Source of the DNA: Irineochytrium annulatum
Taxonomy: Eukaryota; Chytridiomycota; Chytridiomycetes; Chytridiales; Chytridiaceae
Assembly: GCA_027600665.1 (NCBI GenBank)
Contig: JADGJL010000275.1
Coordinates: forward strand, 1-27,444
Length of the DNA stretch: 27,444 nucleotides
Reading direction: 5' to 3'
Numbering within the stretch: position 1 is the first letter of the stretch; every line of letters begins with the position of its first letter. A model generated the notes under the pieces. It saw only the letters and a program-made list of their open reading frames with translations, ran no database searches and was not told the DNA's origin. Below, piece by piece: positions 1 through 10,300 of the stretch. The translations under genes and the position numbers were made by a program.

Positions 1-730
1 CCTCTCTACTGCTCCCCTCACCCCGTCTCCATCGTAGACTCCCCCCCAACTCTCTCCGCCATGAAGTCCCACATCGACTCCATCCCGCGCACTAGCCTAA
101 TATTGGCGCTCGACTGCGAATGGCTCCCCGATGGGATGCGGGTCTTTGCTGATAAGGAGGAGTGGGGTGGTATAGCGATACTGCAAATTGGAGCGGAGGA
201 TACGAGGGATGGAGGGAGGACGGCGTATGTCGTGAGGGTTGGGAAGGTGGAGAGGGAGGGGTTGGAGGGATGGGTTGTGGGTTTGTTGGGCGCCAAGAGT
301 GTTTTTAAGATATGTCCGTGTGCCTTGCGTCCTTCCCTATTCGCATCTGGTACTTACTAACCGGATTGTGAACGAAACAGCTTTCGGCTTCCAACAAGAC
401 ATCTTCAAACTCCACGCCCTCTTCCCTTCTCTCGCCCAGAAGGAGCTCAGAAACATGAAGGATCTCGAGAACACGCAGGGCGTTAAAGATTCCCACGGTG
501 TCCTGTTCACGGGGAAGCGGAGGAAGGGGCTGGGAGACTTAGCGTATCACTGTTTAGGCGTGCGGCTAGACAAGAGCTGCAGGTTGTGTAATTGGGAGCG
601 GGAGCCGCTTAGACCGGCGCAGGTTAGATATGCGGCGAACGATGTGCTGGTTTTGCTGGATATCAACGCTGTTCTAAGGAAGGATCGGGGTTTAATGAGG
701 GGCGCGAAGGCTGCGGGCAATACACATTGA
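1..730 (+). CDS. 3'-5' exonuclease domain protein (DEDDy, Exd3/Mut-7/WRN-like), 5' end outside window
   Basis: Exons 1-313 and 381-730, with an intron at 314-380; the visible part is 220 residues. The fold is the RNase D/WRN-type DEDDy exonuclease, which removes nucleotides from 3' ends of RNA or DNA using two metal ions. Motif I is visible as LALDCEW (Asp and Glu). Motif II falls in FKISFGFQQDIFKL, which is formed across the splice junction. Motif III is RYAANDV (the Tyr and Asp of the DEDDy class). The stretch LDKSCRLCNWEREPLRPAQV matches the usual 'LDKSxxxSNWxxRPLxxxQxxYAAxDA' pattern of Exd2/Exd3/WRN relatives. An ATG lies at 61, but the frame is open back to base 1 and reads VSIVDSPPTLSAMKSHI, which is the normal lead-in strand and helix of this domain. 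I therefore treat the gene as starting outside the window. The substrate cannot be told from the sequence. The gene converges on the mutase gene next door. Confidence 0.85.
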
Positions 731-807
731 CGTTTATAAACTATGGGTTCTTCGTCTTTAATTAATTTGCAAGGAGATATTTAGAGAATTGCGTAGAACA
801 CTAATGT

Positions 808-3008
808 TCACTTCTTATCCAGGTCGTAGAAGAGGTCGCGCTTGATGGCCTTCACGACGGCATCGAGGAACTTGTGGACCTCGTCCTTGTTATCGGCGTT
901 GCCTTTCATCTCGATGTAGTACTTGATTTTGGGCTCGGTCCCGCTGAAAGTATAGTGGGTCACAAAGGAGACAGGAAAAAGAAAACAAAACGATGGACGA
1001 ACCTCGTCCGAAGGGTGAAGATACAACCATTCGCGAGGGTGAAGGTGATCATCTCGGAGGAGGCCGACGTCGCTAGGGTGGCCATGTACTCGTTCTCCCG
1101 CACAATGACCTGCTCCTTCTCGGCCCGACGACTTGTGTCCATCTTTTTGATCTCAAACCCAACCGTCAGGTCGCGGATACCCGTTACGGGAACGCCGGCA
1201 ATTTCGGATGGGTAGCAAAGAGGTTTGCCCTTAAGATTTGAAGTCAGTCACAGAACGCAAAAGTAAGAAAGTCGCTTTGCCAAACGTTCTCACCCCATCC
1301 TTCTTCTCCCTCAAAAAATTCGTTCTTGGCACCCTCCTGCTCTCATCCTCCGCCCCAAACCTAATCTTTCTAAACAGCCTACTCGTGACTTCCGGATCCC
1401 GGCTAATAAAATAATGGTTGCTTGAAGCATGATACCCATACTTCTGATACAACCCCTGCAAGTAAGCCCACATGCTGCTCCCCAGTGCCCGCTGTCTCAC
1501 GGCCTTCTCCACAAACACGCACAGAGCCGACACCCCGTCCTTGTCCAGCACCGCGTCCGGCTGACACATGAAACCTATGGCCTCCTCGTACGCGAACAAG
1601 GGTCGGACGTCACCGGAGCTGGAGGCCGGGTCGCCGCGCTTGCGCTCGGACTGCACCTCGAGGAGCCGGTTTGACATCCACTTGAAGCCCGTCAGCGTCT
1701 CCTCGAAACGGAAGCCCTCCTCCTCCGCCATGGCACCGACCATCTTGGACGAAACCGTGGAAGCCGCCATGGCGACCTTCCCGACGTCACAGCCATCGGC
1801 GACGGCCAATTCCAGCGTCGCGGCCGCCAGCATCACGCCTATTTGATCCCCCGTGAAGACGTGCCACCCGCCGTGCTTCATGCCCTTCTCATCATCGTCG
1901 GCGTCGTCCCACACCTCGGCGCACGCGAACCGGTCCGCGTCGGGGTCGTTGGCCAAGACGAGCTGCGCGCCTTTTTTGGTAGCGAGCGCGATGGCCATGT
2001 CCAGCGCTCCAGCCTCCTCCGGGTTCGGGAACTTGACGGTCGGGAAGTCCGGATCAGGGACGTCGGACTGCTCCGCGACAACGTGCACGTTCTCGACGGG
2101 GAATCCAAAGGTCTCGTTCAAGGCGTGGAGCGCGAACTCCTTCCCGACGCCGTGCATGGCCGTGTACACGACCTTGAGGTCCGTCTCCATGTTCCCGTGT
2201 CGGAAGTGGCACAAGGGCCCCATGGCGGCGTGATACTTCTTGACGAGCGCCTCCGTCATATCGACACACGCCGGGTTCTTGAGACAATCATCATACCCCC
2301 ACTTCTCCCTCGGCTCCTGCAGCGCCTCAATCCTCCCCGCAATCCCTTTGTCATGCGGCGGTATGATCTGGCACCCGTTTTCCCAATACACCTTGTATCC
2401 GTTGTCCTCTTTCGGGTTGTGGGACGCCGTGATCATGACCCCGCCCGCCATGTTGTTGAGCTTAACGGTGAAGGGCACCATGGGCGTGTGGACGTTCCGT
2501 CGGAAAAGGATGACGCGCTGGAAGCCCCAGTGGAGAAAGACGGAGGCCGTAAGGCGCGCGAACGAGCGGGAGTGGTGCCGGTGGTCATGGCCGATGACGA
2601 CGCCACGCGTTAAGGCGTCGGGCACGGTCTTGGAGATGTAGTCCGCAAGTCCCTGTTTGTTGCATGTTTAAGGATTGCAATCTTGACAAGAACACCTCAC
2701 CTGGGAAGCCTGGATGACGGTGAGGTCGTTCATGCACGCGAAGCCGGCCTTCATGGGGGCTCGAAGGCCGGCCGTGCCAAACTTGATGGGCTCGCGAAGG
2801 CGGAGCTCGAGCTCATCCGTGCTGTTGGCTTTTAGAAGATCCTCGATCTCCTTCCGCGTCGCCGGGGTCTGCCATGGATTCGCACAGGGTCAGATTCAGA
2901 CGGCCAGCATGCAGAGCACGCGTCGCGTCGAAGTGGACTCAAGTCACTCACCGGGTCGAGCTCGAGCCATCGTTTGGCGAGGTTGTGGATGCTAGGCCTG
3001 GTGGTCAT
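808..3008 (-). CDS. Phosphopentomutase / phosphoglucomutase-2 family (alpha-D-phosphohexomutase)
   Basis: Exons in transcript order are 3008-2952, 2868-2701, 2652-1294, 1229-1003 and 943-808, giving about 648 residues. All four introns are GT..AG and 48-83 nt. The family interconverts ribose/deoxyribose-1-P and -5-P, and more weakly glucose-1-P and -6-P, in the cytosol. This links nucleoside salvage to the pentose phosphate pathway. Visible landmarks are KFGTAGLR (about residue 46), the phosphoserine loop [17 protein letters not shown] (Ser about 152), the metal loop NDPDADR (about 310-316), the sugar loop EEAIGF (about 431-436), and the C-terminal phosphate-binding [14 protein letters not shown]. 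In the last motif the Ser codon is split by intron 4, so the motif appears only after splicing. The EEAIGF loop and overall layout match human PGM2 better than PGM1. The start is ambiguous: an in-frame ATG at 3017 would add three residues, and the frame stays open further upstream. Confidence 0.95.
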
Positions 3009-3017
3009 TCCTAACAT

Positions 3018-3713
3018 TTCACGGAATCCGTAAATGCCGGCATTTCCATCTATTATCGTAAAGAACGTGAAGAGGACTAACACGATATCGCCACTCCGGC
3101 GCACCGTATGGTTATATGACAACCAAGTCTCCATCGGATGCCGCCTCGCGTAAAAACCTCGGCGGCTCTTTGAATTCCTTTCTTTATTAACAACAGTTTT
3201 ATATCCTGGCATTTAATGATATTGTCATTCTGATATATTCGACGTGCGCTCTCATCACGCACGGTTTCCAATATGGTGTTGGCCCGTTCATCTCATGTGA
3301 CCGAGCCCCCTTGTCTCGATGCTTCGGCTCAATGAAGTTCGGCCCGAGTGACGTTCAAATATAAACTTAGCAGCAACAGACGTCGCCCTACCCCGTCACC
3401 CCGATACCTATCTCACCCCACATCACCCCCAAGGTAGGCATTCTCGGTTCAGTGTTATGGGGTCGTCCGCCCTCTGCCTTGTCGCCCTCGGAGTCGCGCG
3501 ATCTCGCTGCTCCTTGCCTCCACGCACCCCCCGGTTGGCCAACAGCTGGCACTGACGTCACCTCCGGCGCCACAACCTGGCTGTCGGCCAACATCAGCGA
3601 GGGCGGATATCGCGCAGAATGGTCGTCGCTGCCCCTTCGAACGAAGGGGGCCGCTATGATCTTCGCGTTTTTCACCCCTGCTAAACGATCTTTCTTGCGG
3701 ACAGCACGCGATA
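3018..3713. other. Divergent spacer between mutase (-) and nitronate monooxygenase (+) genes
   Basis: About 0.7 kb that must hold the promoters of both neighbours. I see no convincing TATA box. An open frame without an ATG start runs through 3452-3832 on the plus strand and overlaps exon 1 of the downstream gene out of frame. It has no recognisable protein features. Confidence 0.6.
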
Positions 3714-5151
3714 ATGGCCACCATCTCCACTCCTCTCACCAAGCTGTTTGGCTGCAAGCACCCGATCCTGCTCGCTGGCATGTGGGTGTACTTTTGGAGC
3801 CTCTATCCGTCGACGGTTGGCCTTGCCACTGACCTGCCTTTTTCTGCTCACAGGAACGTTGCTGCCGGGCCTGAGCTCGCCGCTGCTGTCACCAACGCCG
3901 GTGGTCTCGGTGTCATCGGAGGTGTGTAATATTTTGATCGCCCATGGCAATTCCATATTCCCCCGTATTGACCGCTCGCTGTTCAGGTGTCGGCTATACC
4001 CCCGATGTCCTCATTGAGCAGATCAACGAGCTTAAGGTAAACCGACATTCTTTTGACGGAAACGAGGGTTGCATTCTGACCTACATCATTTAAATGTAGG
4101 CCCACCTTAAAGACAAGAACGCGCCTTTCGGTGTCGATCTCCTTTTGCCCCAGGTCGGCGAGGGTGCCAGGAAGACCAACTACGACTAGTGAGTCACTTT
4201 CTTTTGGGTGTTACCTCCGTCAGCACATGCCTAAGCCAGCCCGTGACTCCTTCAGCACTAAGGGCCAGCTCCCCGAGCTCATCGACGTCATCATCAAGGA
4301 GAAGGCCAAGCTTTTCGTCTCCGCCGTCGGCGTCCCGCCTCGGTGGGCCGTCGACAAGCTCCACGCTGCCGGCATCCCCGTTATGAACATGATTGGCGCC
4401 CCCAAGCACGTTGGCAAGGCCCTTGCGGCCGGTGTCGACATCATCTGCGCCCAGGGCGGTGAGGGCGGTGGCCACACCGGCGACGTCCCCACCTCCGTTC
4501 TTATCCCGAAGGTCGTCGACCTTTGCAAGGGTCATAAGAGCCCGCTCACGGGTCAGCCCGTGTACGTCGTCGCGGCCGGTGGTATCTTCGATGGGCGCGG
4601 GCTCGCTATGGCGCTTTGCTTTGGCGCACAGGCGGTCTGGGTCGGTACGAGGTTCATCTGCGCCAAGGAGGCCGGCGCGCCGAGGGCGCACCAGCAGGGC
4701 GTCATTGGCGCTGGGTACAGCGACACCCTCAGGACCATCATCTACACTGGCAGGCCCATGCGTGTGTTGAAGACTCCCGTACGTTTACTTAGTTTGCAGT
4801 AGCTTTGCCTCCGTGCTGATATTGTTGTCCTCGCAGTACATCATGGACTGGGAGAGCAACAGGCAGTCCGAGATCAAGGAGCTGACCTCGAAGGGTGTCA
4901 TCCCGTTCTCCGTCGACCAGGAGAAGAGGGGCGACGAGGACAATTTCATGATTGAGGCTCGTCCCTTCCTGATGGGCGCTGTGAGTATTGGTTTTGCCCC
5001 CGACATCGAACAAAAGGGCCATGTCCTCACGTTTTATTATCAGGTTGCCGGTGCCATCCAGGACATTAAGCCCGCCAAGGAAATCGTCGACGACATGATG
5101 AACACCGCCGTCGCGGTCCTCAAGGACCTTGGCAGCAAGGCCAAGCTGTGA
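3714..5151 (+). CDS. Nitronate monooxygenase (2-nitropropane dioxygenase family, FMN-dependent)
   Basis: Seven exons: 3714-3781, 3854-3921, 3987-4036, 4100-4188, 4256-4778, 4837-4980 and 5044-5151, giving 349 residues. Introns are 58-72 nt and all phases join cleanly. The enzyme is an FMN TIM barrel that oxidises alkyl nitronates, such as propionate-3-nitronate, to carbonyl compounds and nitrite, detoxifying them. Visible motifs are the N-terminal substrate/FMN loop PILLAGMNVAAGPELAAAV (its Met codon is split by intron 1), GGLGVIGGVGY, and ICAQGGEGGGHTGDVPT with the putative catalytic His at residue 165. Phosphate-binding motifs VVAAGGIFDGRGLAMAL and GAQAVWVGTRF follow. The length is normal for the fungal family. 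The start context is good (ATAATGGCC). The gene lies in the same direction as the secreted-protein gene 500 bp downstream, and I see no functional link between them. Confidence 0.95.
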
Positions 5152-5653
5152 TCCGGTTTACCGCGTCATCTTTCCCGCTATGAGTATTATCGTCGGGGCG
5201 GTGTTTACACACTTCGGGGCTTCTCTTTTGTCGTGTCCCTGCCCTCTTCTATTCTATTTGGTGCCATCTCATTTGGTTGATATGTTCGCTCAAAACCTTC
5301 AAGCTGACTTAATGAAAATGAAATACAAATGCAATTCATCACTCTATGTGTGCGTGTCGACGACGCTTTTCTCTCCTGCTGGATCAGTGCCCTCCCTACA
5401 GCGAAAATTAACGACACTTCAGCAGCATGTTGAAGGCGTATTGAAGCCTCATGTCAAATTCTCATTCTCATTGCATGCAAATGTTCCTGCGGTGCATTGT
5501 GCCTTCTTCACGCTTTTTTTTATGAACAATTAGGAAAGAGACAACTATGCAGGAAGCCGGGAGGCTTGTAGTTGTCGCACATTGTCCCACCTTCGTCTCG
5601 TCTCCTTCCGATAACTTTACGCCCACATTCACACCGCCGTCGCCCCTGCCATC
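5152..5653. other. Spacer between tandem plus-strand genes
   Basis: About 500 bp with no supportable gene. It holds the 3' UTR of the nitronate monooxygenase gene and the promoter of the secreted-protein gene. A C/T-rich tract lies just before the downstream ATG (about 5581-5653), as is common near fungal transcription starts. Confidence 0.55.
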
Positions 5654-6983
5654 ATGGTCAGCCCTTTCATCCTGCTTGGCGCCGTCGTCGCTGCCGTCTC
5701 CGTCTCTGCCCAGACTTCGACCGACTCCCCAGCACCGGCCTCATCCCCGGCCAATACCCCCTCGCAAACGACAGATGCCGCTACCCCAAAATCCCCAAGT
5801 CCATCGCCAACCCCGTCGGGGCCTCCCCACTTCTGCGGTCCCAATGATCAAGTACGTATCTTTGTTGCTTGTCGTACATGTCCTCATAATGGCTGACTCG
5901 TTCTGCATCATTAAGCCCGGGACCTGCAACTACGACCGTGGGCCGGATGCCGTTGACCCTAACAACCCGACAGGGGCAATGAGCCCGAAGGAGATCGTGT
6001 ACCTGAAGGACCCCATGAACCTGTGCATGAACCTCCCTGACCTTACTCAATTCGTAAGTTGTTATTGCCTTGCCCCTTCATGGGAAATGCGCGGTATCTC
6101 GTTGTGCTTACTCAAGTCATAAAATCTCCAGCCCAACAAAAAGCCCGGCGTCCTCCAGGCCGAGGGCCACATTCAGAGCATGTGCATCGGCGACTATAAA
6201 CCCCCTGGCTCCATCGTTATGCCCAAATGGGGCCTGAGGTCCGCCATCATGAGCTACAATAAGCACCCCAATGGCTCGCTCTACTACCAAGTTTACGGTA
6301 CCTTGGGATGCGATGAGCTGGGCATTGAGTGCAAGTCGCAGGCGGACGGAGGAAACAGCGGGCAGAGTAAGTCTAACCTTCTACGTGACCATCAAGTAAT
6401 GCTCACCCGCGTTTACTTCCAGTCGACAGTGTTCCATACCAGTACTTCGGCAAGGAGCCGTACAGCTCTGTTGATCAGACCCAGAACAAGGGGTTCCAAA
6501 ACTACGTCATGCAGGTTCGTTACTCTAAACACGTTTGCGCTCACGCTTTGCTTACACCGTTCTCCCTCCTGCGTACAGGCTGGAGACGGCATCTACTGTA
6601 TGCGCATCTGCCAAGGCGGCAGCGGCCTCTACGACCCCTGCAACGCCAAGAACGATTCGGCCGGCTGCCAGTCCACCATGGGCATCGGCTCCTTCCCGGA
6701 GGACGGCATCTTCACCTTTACCGATAACGTTGGCTCCCTGCCCCCGATGAGCACTTCCATTTCCATCCCGGCCTTTGTGGCAACGACTTCGCTGCCCGCC
6801 ACCGTCCGCGCTTCGAGCACTGCCGCGGCCGAGGCAACCACCACCGCCGCGCCGGTGTCGACCATGCCCGTTGCTGTCACCACCATTGCACAGTCGACCA
6901 CAAAGTCCTCTGCGTTCTCCATCCAGGTAAACGCAGCCATGTTCCTTGGGGCCGTTGCGTGTGTCTTCGCCGTCTTCTTGTAG
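5654..6983 (+). CDS. Secreted, probably GPI-anchored, Cys-rich protein of unknown function
   Basis: Exons are 5654-5851, 5916-6053, 6132-6366, 6423-6514 and 6579-6983, giving 355 residues. The N-terminus is a signal peptide: a hydrophobic run FILLGAVVAAVSVSA with cleavage likely before QTSTDS. A Ser/Pro/Thr-rich linker follows to about residue 58, then a compact region with ten cysteines (among them FCGPND, GTCNYD, MCIGDY, YCMRIC, DPCNAK, AGCQST). A long Ala/Thr/Ser stalk comes next, and the protein ends in a hydrophobic tail (AAMFLGAVACVFAVFL) typical of a GPI-attachment signal. The product is therefore expected on the plasma membrane or in the cell wall. The CMRIC..YDPCNAKNDSAGC part loosely resembles fungal 'macrofage-activating glycoprotein'-like proteins, but the match is too weak to name it. 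No catalytic motif is visible. Confidence 0.85.
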
Positions 6984-7391
6984 AGCCTTAAAGAACGCCG
7001 CTACCTTCAAGCGTCACTCCCGATATGAACATTTCTGCCGCCTTTCTTCCTGCTTTCTCTTCCCCTACATTCGTTTCAGCCCTTTCTCGTTCTTTCGGGT
7101 TATCTTAAGGACTATTTTTTATCAAATTGTACTGCTGATATGTTTTAAGTTAGAGCGACGAAAACATAAACATTTAACATTAAAAATATAAAACCGTAGA
7201 TCAGAAACCAAAAACCGGCTTGACAAATTGACGAAAGGCAGTGAGTGTGGGTTTCATAGCAGACGGAGTCCATAATAAACAATTGGAAACTGCAAATGGC
7301 GTGTACATAATGGACGTGCGAAGCAAAACATATGCGTAAGGAATCTCACAAGAGATTCGAAATATGGAAGGAATGACGGCCTGGTCATGCC
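6984..7391. other. Convergent 3' spacer, AT-rich
   Basis: This stretch lies between the stop codons of the GPI-protein gene (+) and the helicase gene (-). AT-rich sequence around 7120-7190 is suitable for 3' ends of both transcripts. No gene is seen. Confidence 0.55.
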
Positions 7392-10300
7392 CTAATACGT
7401 CCGCAGGCCCCCAATCATCCTCGACCGTCGTGTTCCCGCCCGGCCTTCCCCCTTCCGGACTACGCGATTCGCCGCCACCTCCTCCTCTACCTCGATCGGC
7501 ACAACCTCCACCCCCTTAATCTTTTCTTTCTCTTCAACCACCGTTGAAGTGACCTCAATCTCCATCCCCATGCGATCATCATCTAAAACCTCCATCTCCT
7601 CCTCCTCCTCCTCCTCCTCCTCCTCCTCTACGACCTCCAACAACGCAGCCCCACCCCCATCAGCGTCTTGTTGTGCACCGCTGTCGTCGACCTCCTCCGG
7701 CATCTCCTCCCTTAACAGACACCACCTCATCTCCTTCTCCCCGACCCACTCCCCTCCTCCATCCTTGATAGGCGCCCAGCTTTTCTTCCCGAGCACGGGC
7801 CTCCCCATCTCGATAATCCGCTCCTCGATCGTATGTCGGACCACGTATCGCCACACCTTCGTCTCCTTCCCTTGCCCAATACGATGCACCCTGCCGAGCG
7901 CCTGGAGCTCGATCCCTCGGTCGAAGAAGGGCTCGACCAGGAAGACGTTCGTGGCCGCCACGAGCGTCAGCCCCGAGCTCTGGCTCTTGGCGTTCAGCAT
8001 AAATACCTCGCAATTCTCGTCCCTCAAAAACCTCTGCAACGCGTCGTCGGGCTCATCGCTACCCCCCGCGTCGCCACTCGCCCGCTTCCGCTTCTTGTTC
8101 CGGCTGCTATTCGTCAGCCGCTCGAACTTTATCCCGTTCGACCCCATCCCCTTAGCAAGGATATCGAGCACCTGGTCCCATTGCGAGAAAACCAGGCTCT
8201 TCGCTCCGGGCTCGGCTGTCCGGAGGTGGAGGAGGTGCTTCAGAATGTGATCCAGCTTGGCGCCGAACGATCCCTCAATCTTCAGATCCGCCGTCTTCTC
8301 CAGCAACCCAACCACCATACGCTCGCTCGGCGGCCGCTCCTCTCCCTTGCCCTTCCTCTCCCTCTCCCGCTCGCGCTCCGCCGCCGCCCGCTGTAGCTCC
8401 CGAAACGAGACCTTCGTAAGCTCCCCCCTCTTGATCGGCAAGCCGCACAGCGCGCACTTGTGCTTCTTGAGAATCCACGCCCGCGTGCACTCGTCGCAGT
8501 ACAGGTGCCCGCAGATGATGACGAAACCCTGCTCGAACGCTGTCTTACAGATCGTGCAGTCGCGCTCCTGCTCGTTCTCGTCCGCCTCACCGGGCCCCGA
8601 CCCGTTCACGCCGCCACCAGGGCCGGTGCTTGAGTCGCCGTTCTTCCGCTTCTCGCGCTCGGCCATGACGAGGTGGGTTAAGTAGCGGGAGCGGCCGTAG
8701 AGGGCAGCAAGGACTTTGCGGGAGTCATCCTCCTCCTTCTTCAATATCTCGATCTCGGCCTCCGGGTTCGGAGGGCGATGGGGCGCCTCGACGTCGTCCG
8801 AGAGCTTTTGAAGGTGAATAAAATATTCGATCCTCGCATTTGCGAGTTTACGAAAGGTGTTGAGCTCCCTGTAACAACACAATCAAAATTATGACATCCA
8901 AAGAGTAGCGGGCGAGCTCACTTGTAAAGCGTCTCTAAGAAATCGTTCTGCCTTGTTAGCTCGGTCCCAAACTCGTCCGCTAAGGCCGCGGTCAGCCTCT
9001 TCTCCATGAAACTGGCAGTCGGGTTATCGGCCTTAATGTCCTTTAACAGAGCTGCTAAGTGGGGCGAGCCGATCGGAAGAACATGACGCTCTCTTTCTGA
9101 TTGAAATTTCAGCGCAAACTTGTTTCCCGCATATACCAATCCGTCCTTGTCCTTCGACGATCTCGCGCCGGTGTTGCCGGTGAGGAGCTGCCGGCGGTCG
9201 GCTAGCGTGTCGGCGTAGGCATCCATAAGGGCGTCTAGCTCCGCCTGATCATCCAGCGCCTTTTCGTACGCTTCGACCTTATCTGGTACCGCGGCATCGG
9301 TTTCCACTGAGGTCGTCGCGGAGGCAGCGTCGGAAGTCGTCGTTGAATTTGAAGTTGAGGAGCTTTGTATGGAATCGTCGGCGTCGTGAAATTTCTTTTC
9401 GGTGTCTGATGACTTCTTCGCCTTCTTCGGAGTTTTCGCAGGTTTCTTTTTGGCACTGCCCGGCGCGCCTTCTCTGACCTCCTTCGCCTTCTCCGTAGGG
9501 TCCTCCTGGATCTCTAACTCAATACTCCGGAGCAGAAGCTCAGCAATCCGTAGACGCCACGCCTTCGCGCACCTCCACTGCTCGTGCGCCAGCTTCCACA
9601 ACGATTCCGACTTTCTTACCACCTCGCGCCCGAGGAGCCCGCCCTTGAATCTCAATGACCCATTCCCAAGCTTCTGTGACTCTTCCTCTACCATAGGTAA
9701 ATCGGCCTTCAATTTGGCCTGAAATCGCTCGACCTCTGCGATCGAGCCCTTAAGCATATCCGCCCGAAGATCATCTGCCTCCTTATAGTACTGTGTCTCG
9801 AGCGGGATATCTTTGAGATTGTGGTAACAGCACGCGAGGAAAAACACCGTCTGATGCTCCAGCTCCTTCCACAAACGCAACGTATTCCGTAGCCCGAATG
9901 CATGCTCCTCCGTCTTTTCTTTTTCCTCAACGGCCTCATTCTCAGATGTAGGCGCGGCCTTTACCAGCTCATCCGTGCTCTTCACGTGCTTCCGTACGTC
10001 CTCTAATAAGGCTTTGTAGATCACGACGGCCGAGTCATATTTCTTCATGAACTCCCACATCCACGCCCGTTTAACTCCGACGCTGATGAGCGCCCGCTCG
10101 AGGCTCCCTATTTTGCTATCGCACGACGTCCTCATCAGCGCTAGGACCTCCCCTATACTTCTTAGCTCCCCACCGAGTGCCCTCTTATTCCGGTCTCCAA
10201 CTTGCGGATGGCAGCACGTCTGCCTTAGCTGGAGCAACCAGCCCCTCAGCAACTGCGACAGCAACGCCTCCCTCGATAGCCTAGCCTTCTTCGTCTCGTT

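Noticed and set aside
1843..2613. 256-codon plus-strand open frame
   Set aside because: It is the antisense shadow of exon 3 of the phosphopentomutase gene, whose motifs are unmistakable. Open antisense frames are expected with strong third-position C/G bias.
3452..3832. Plus-strand open frame upstream of nitronate monooxygenase
   Set aside because: It has no ATG start, overlaps exon 1 out of frame and has no recognisable features.
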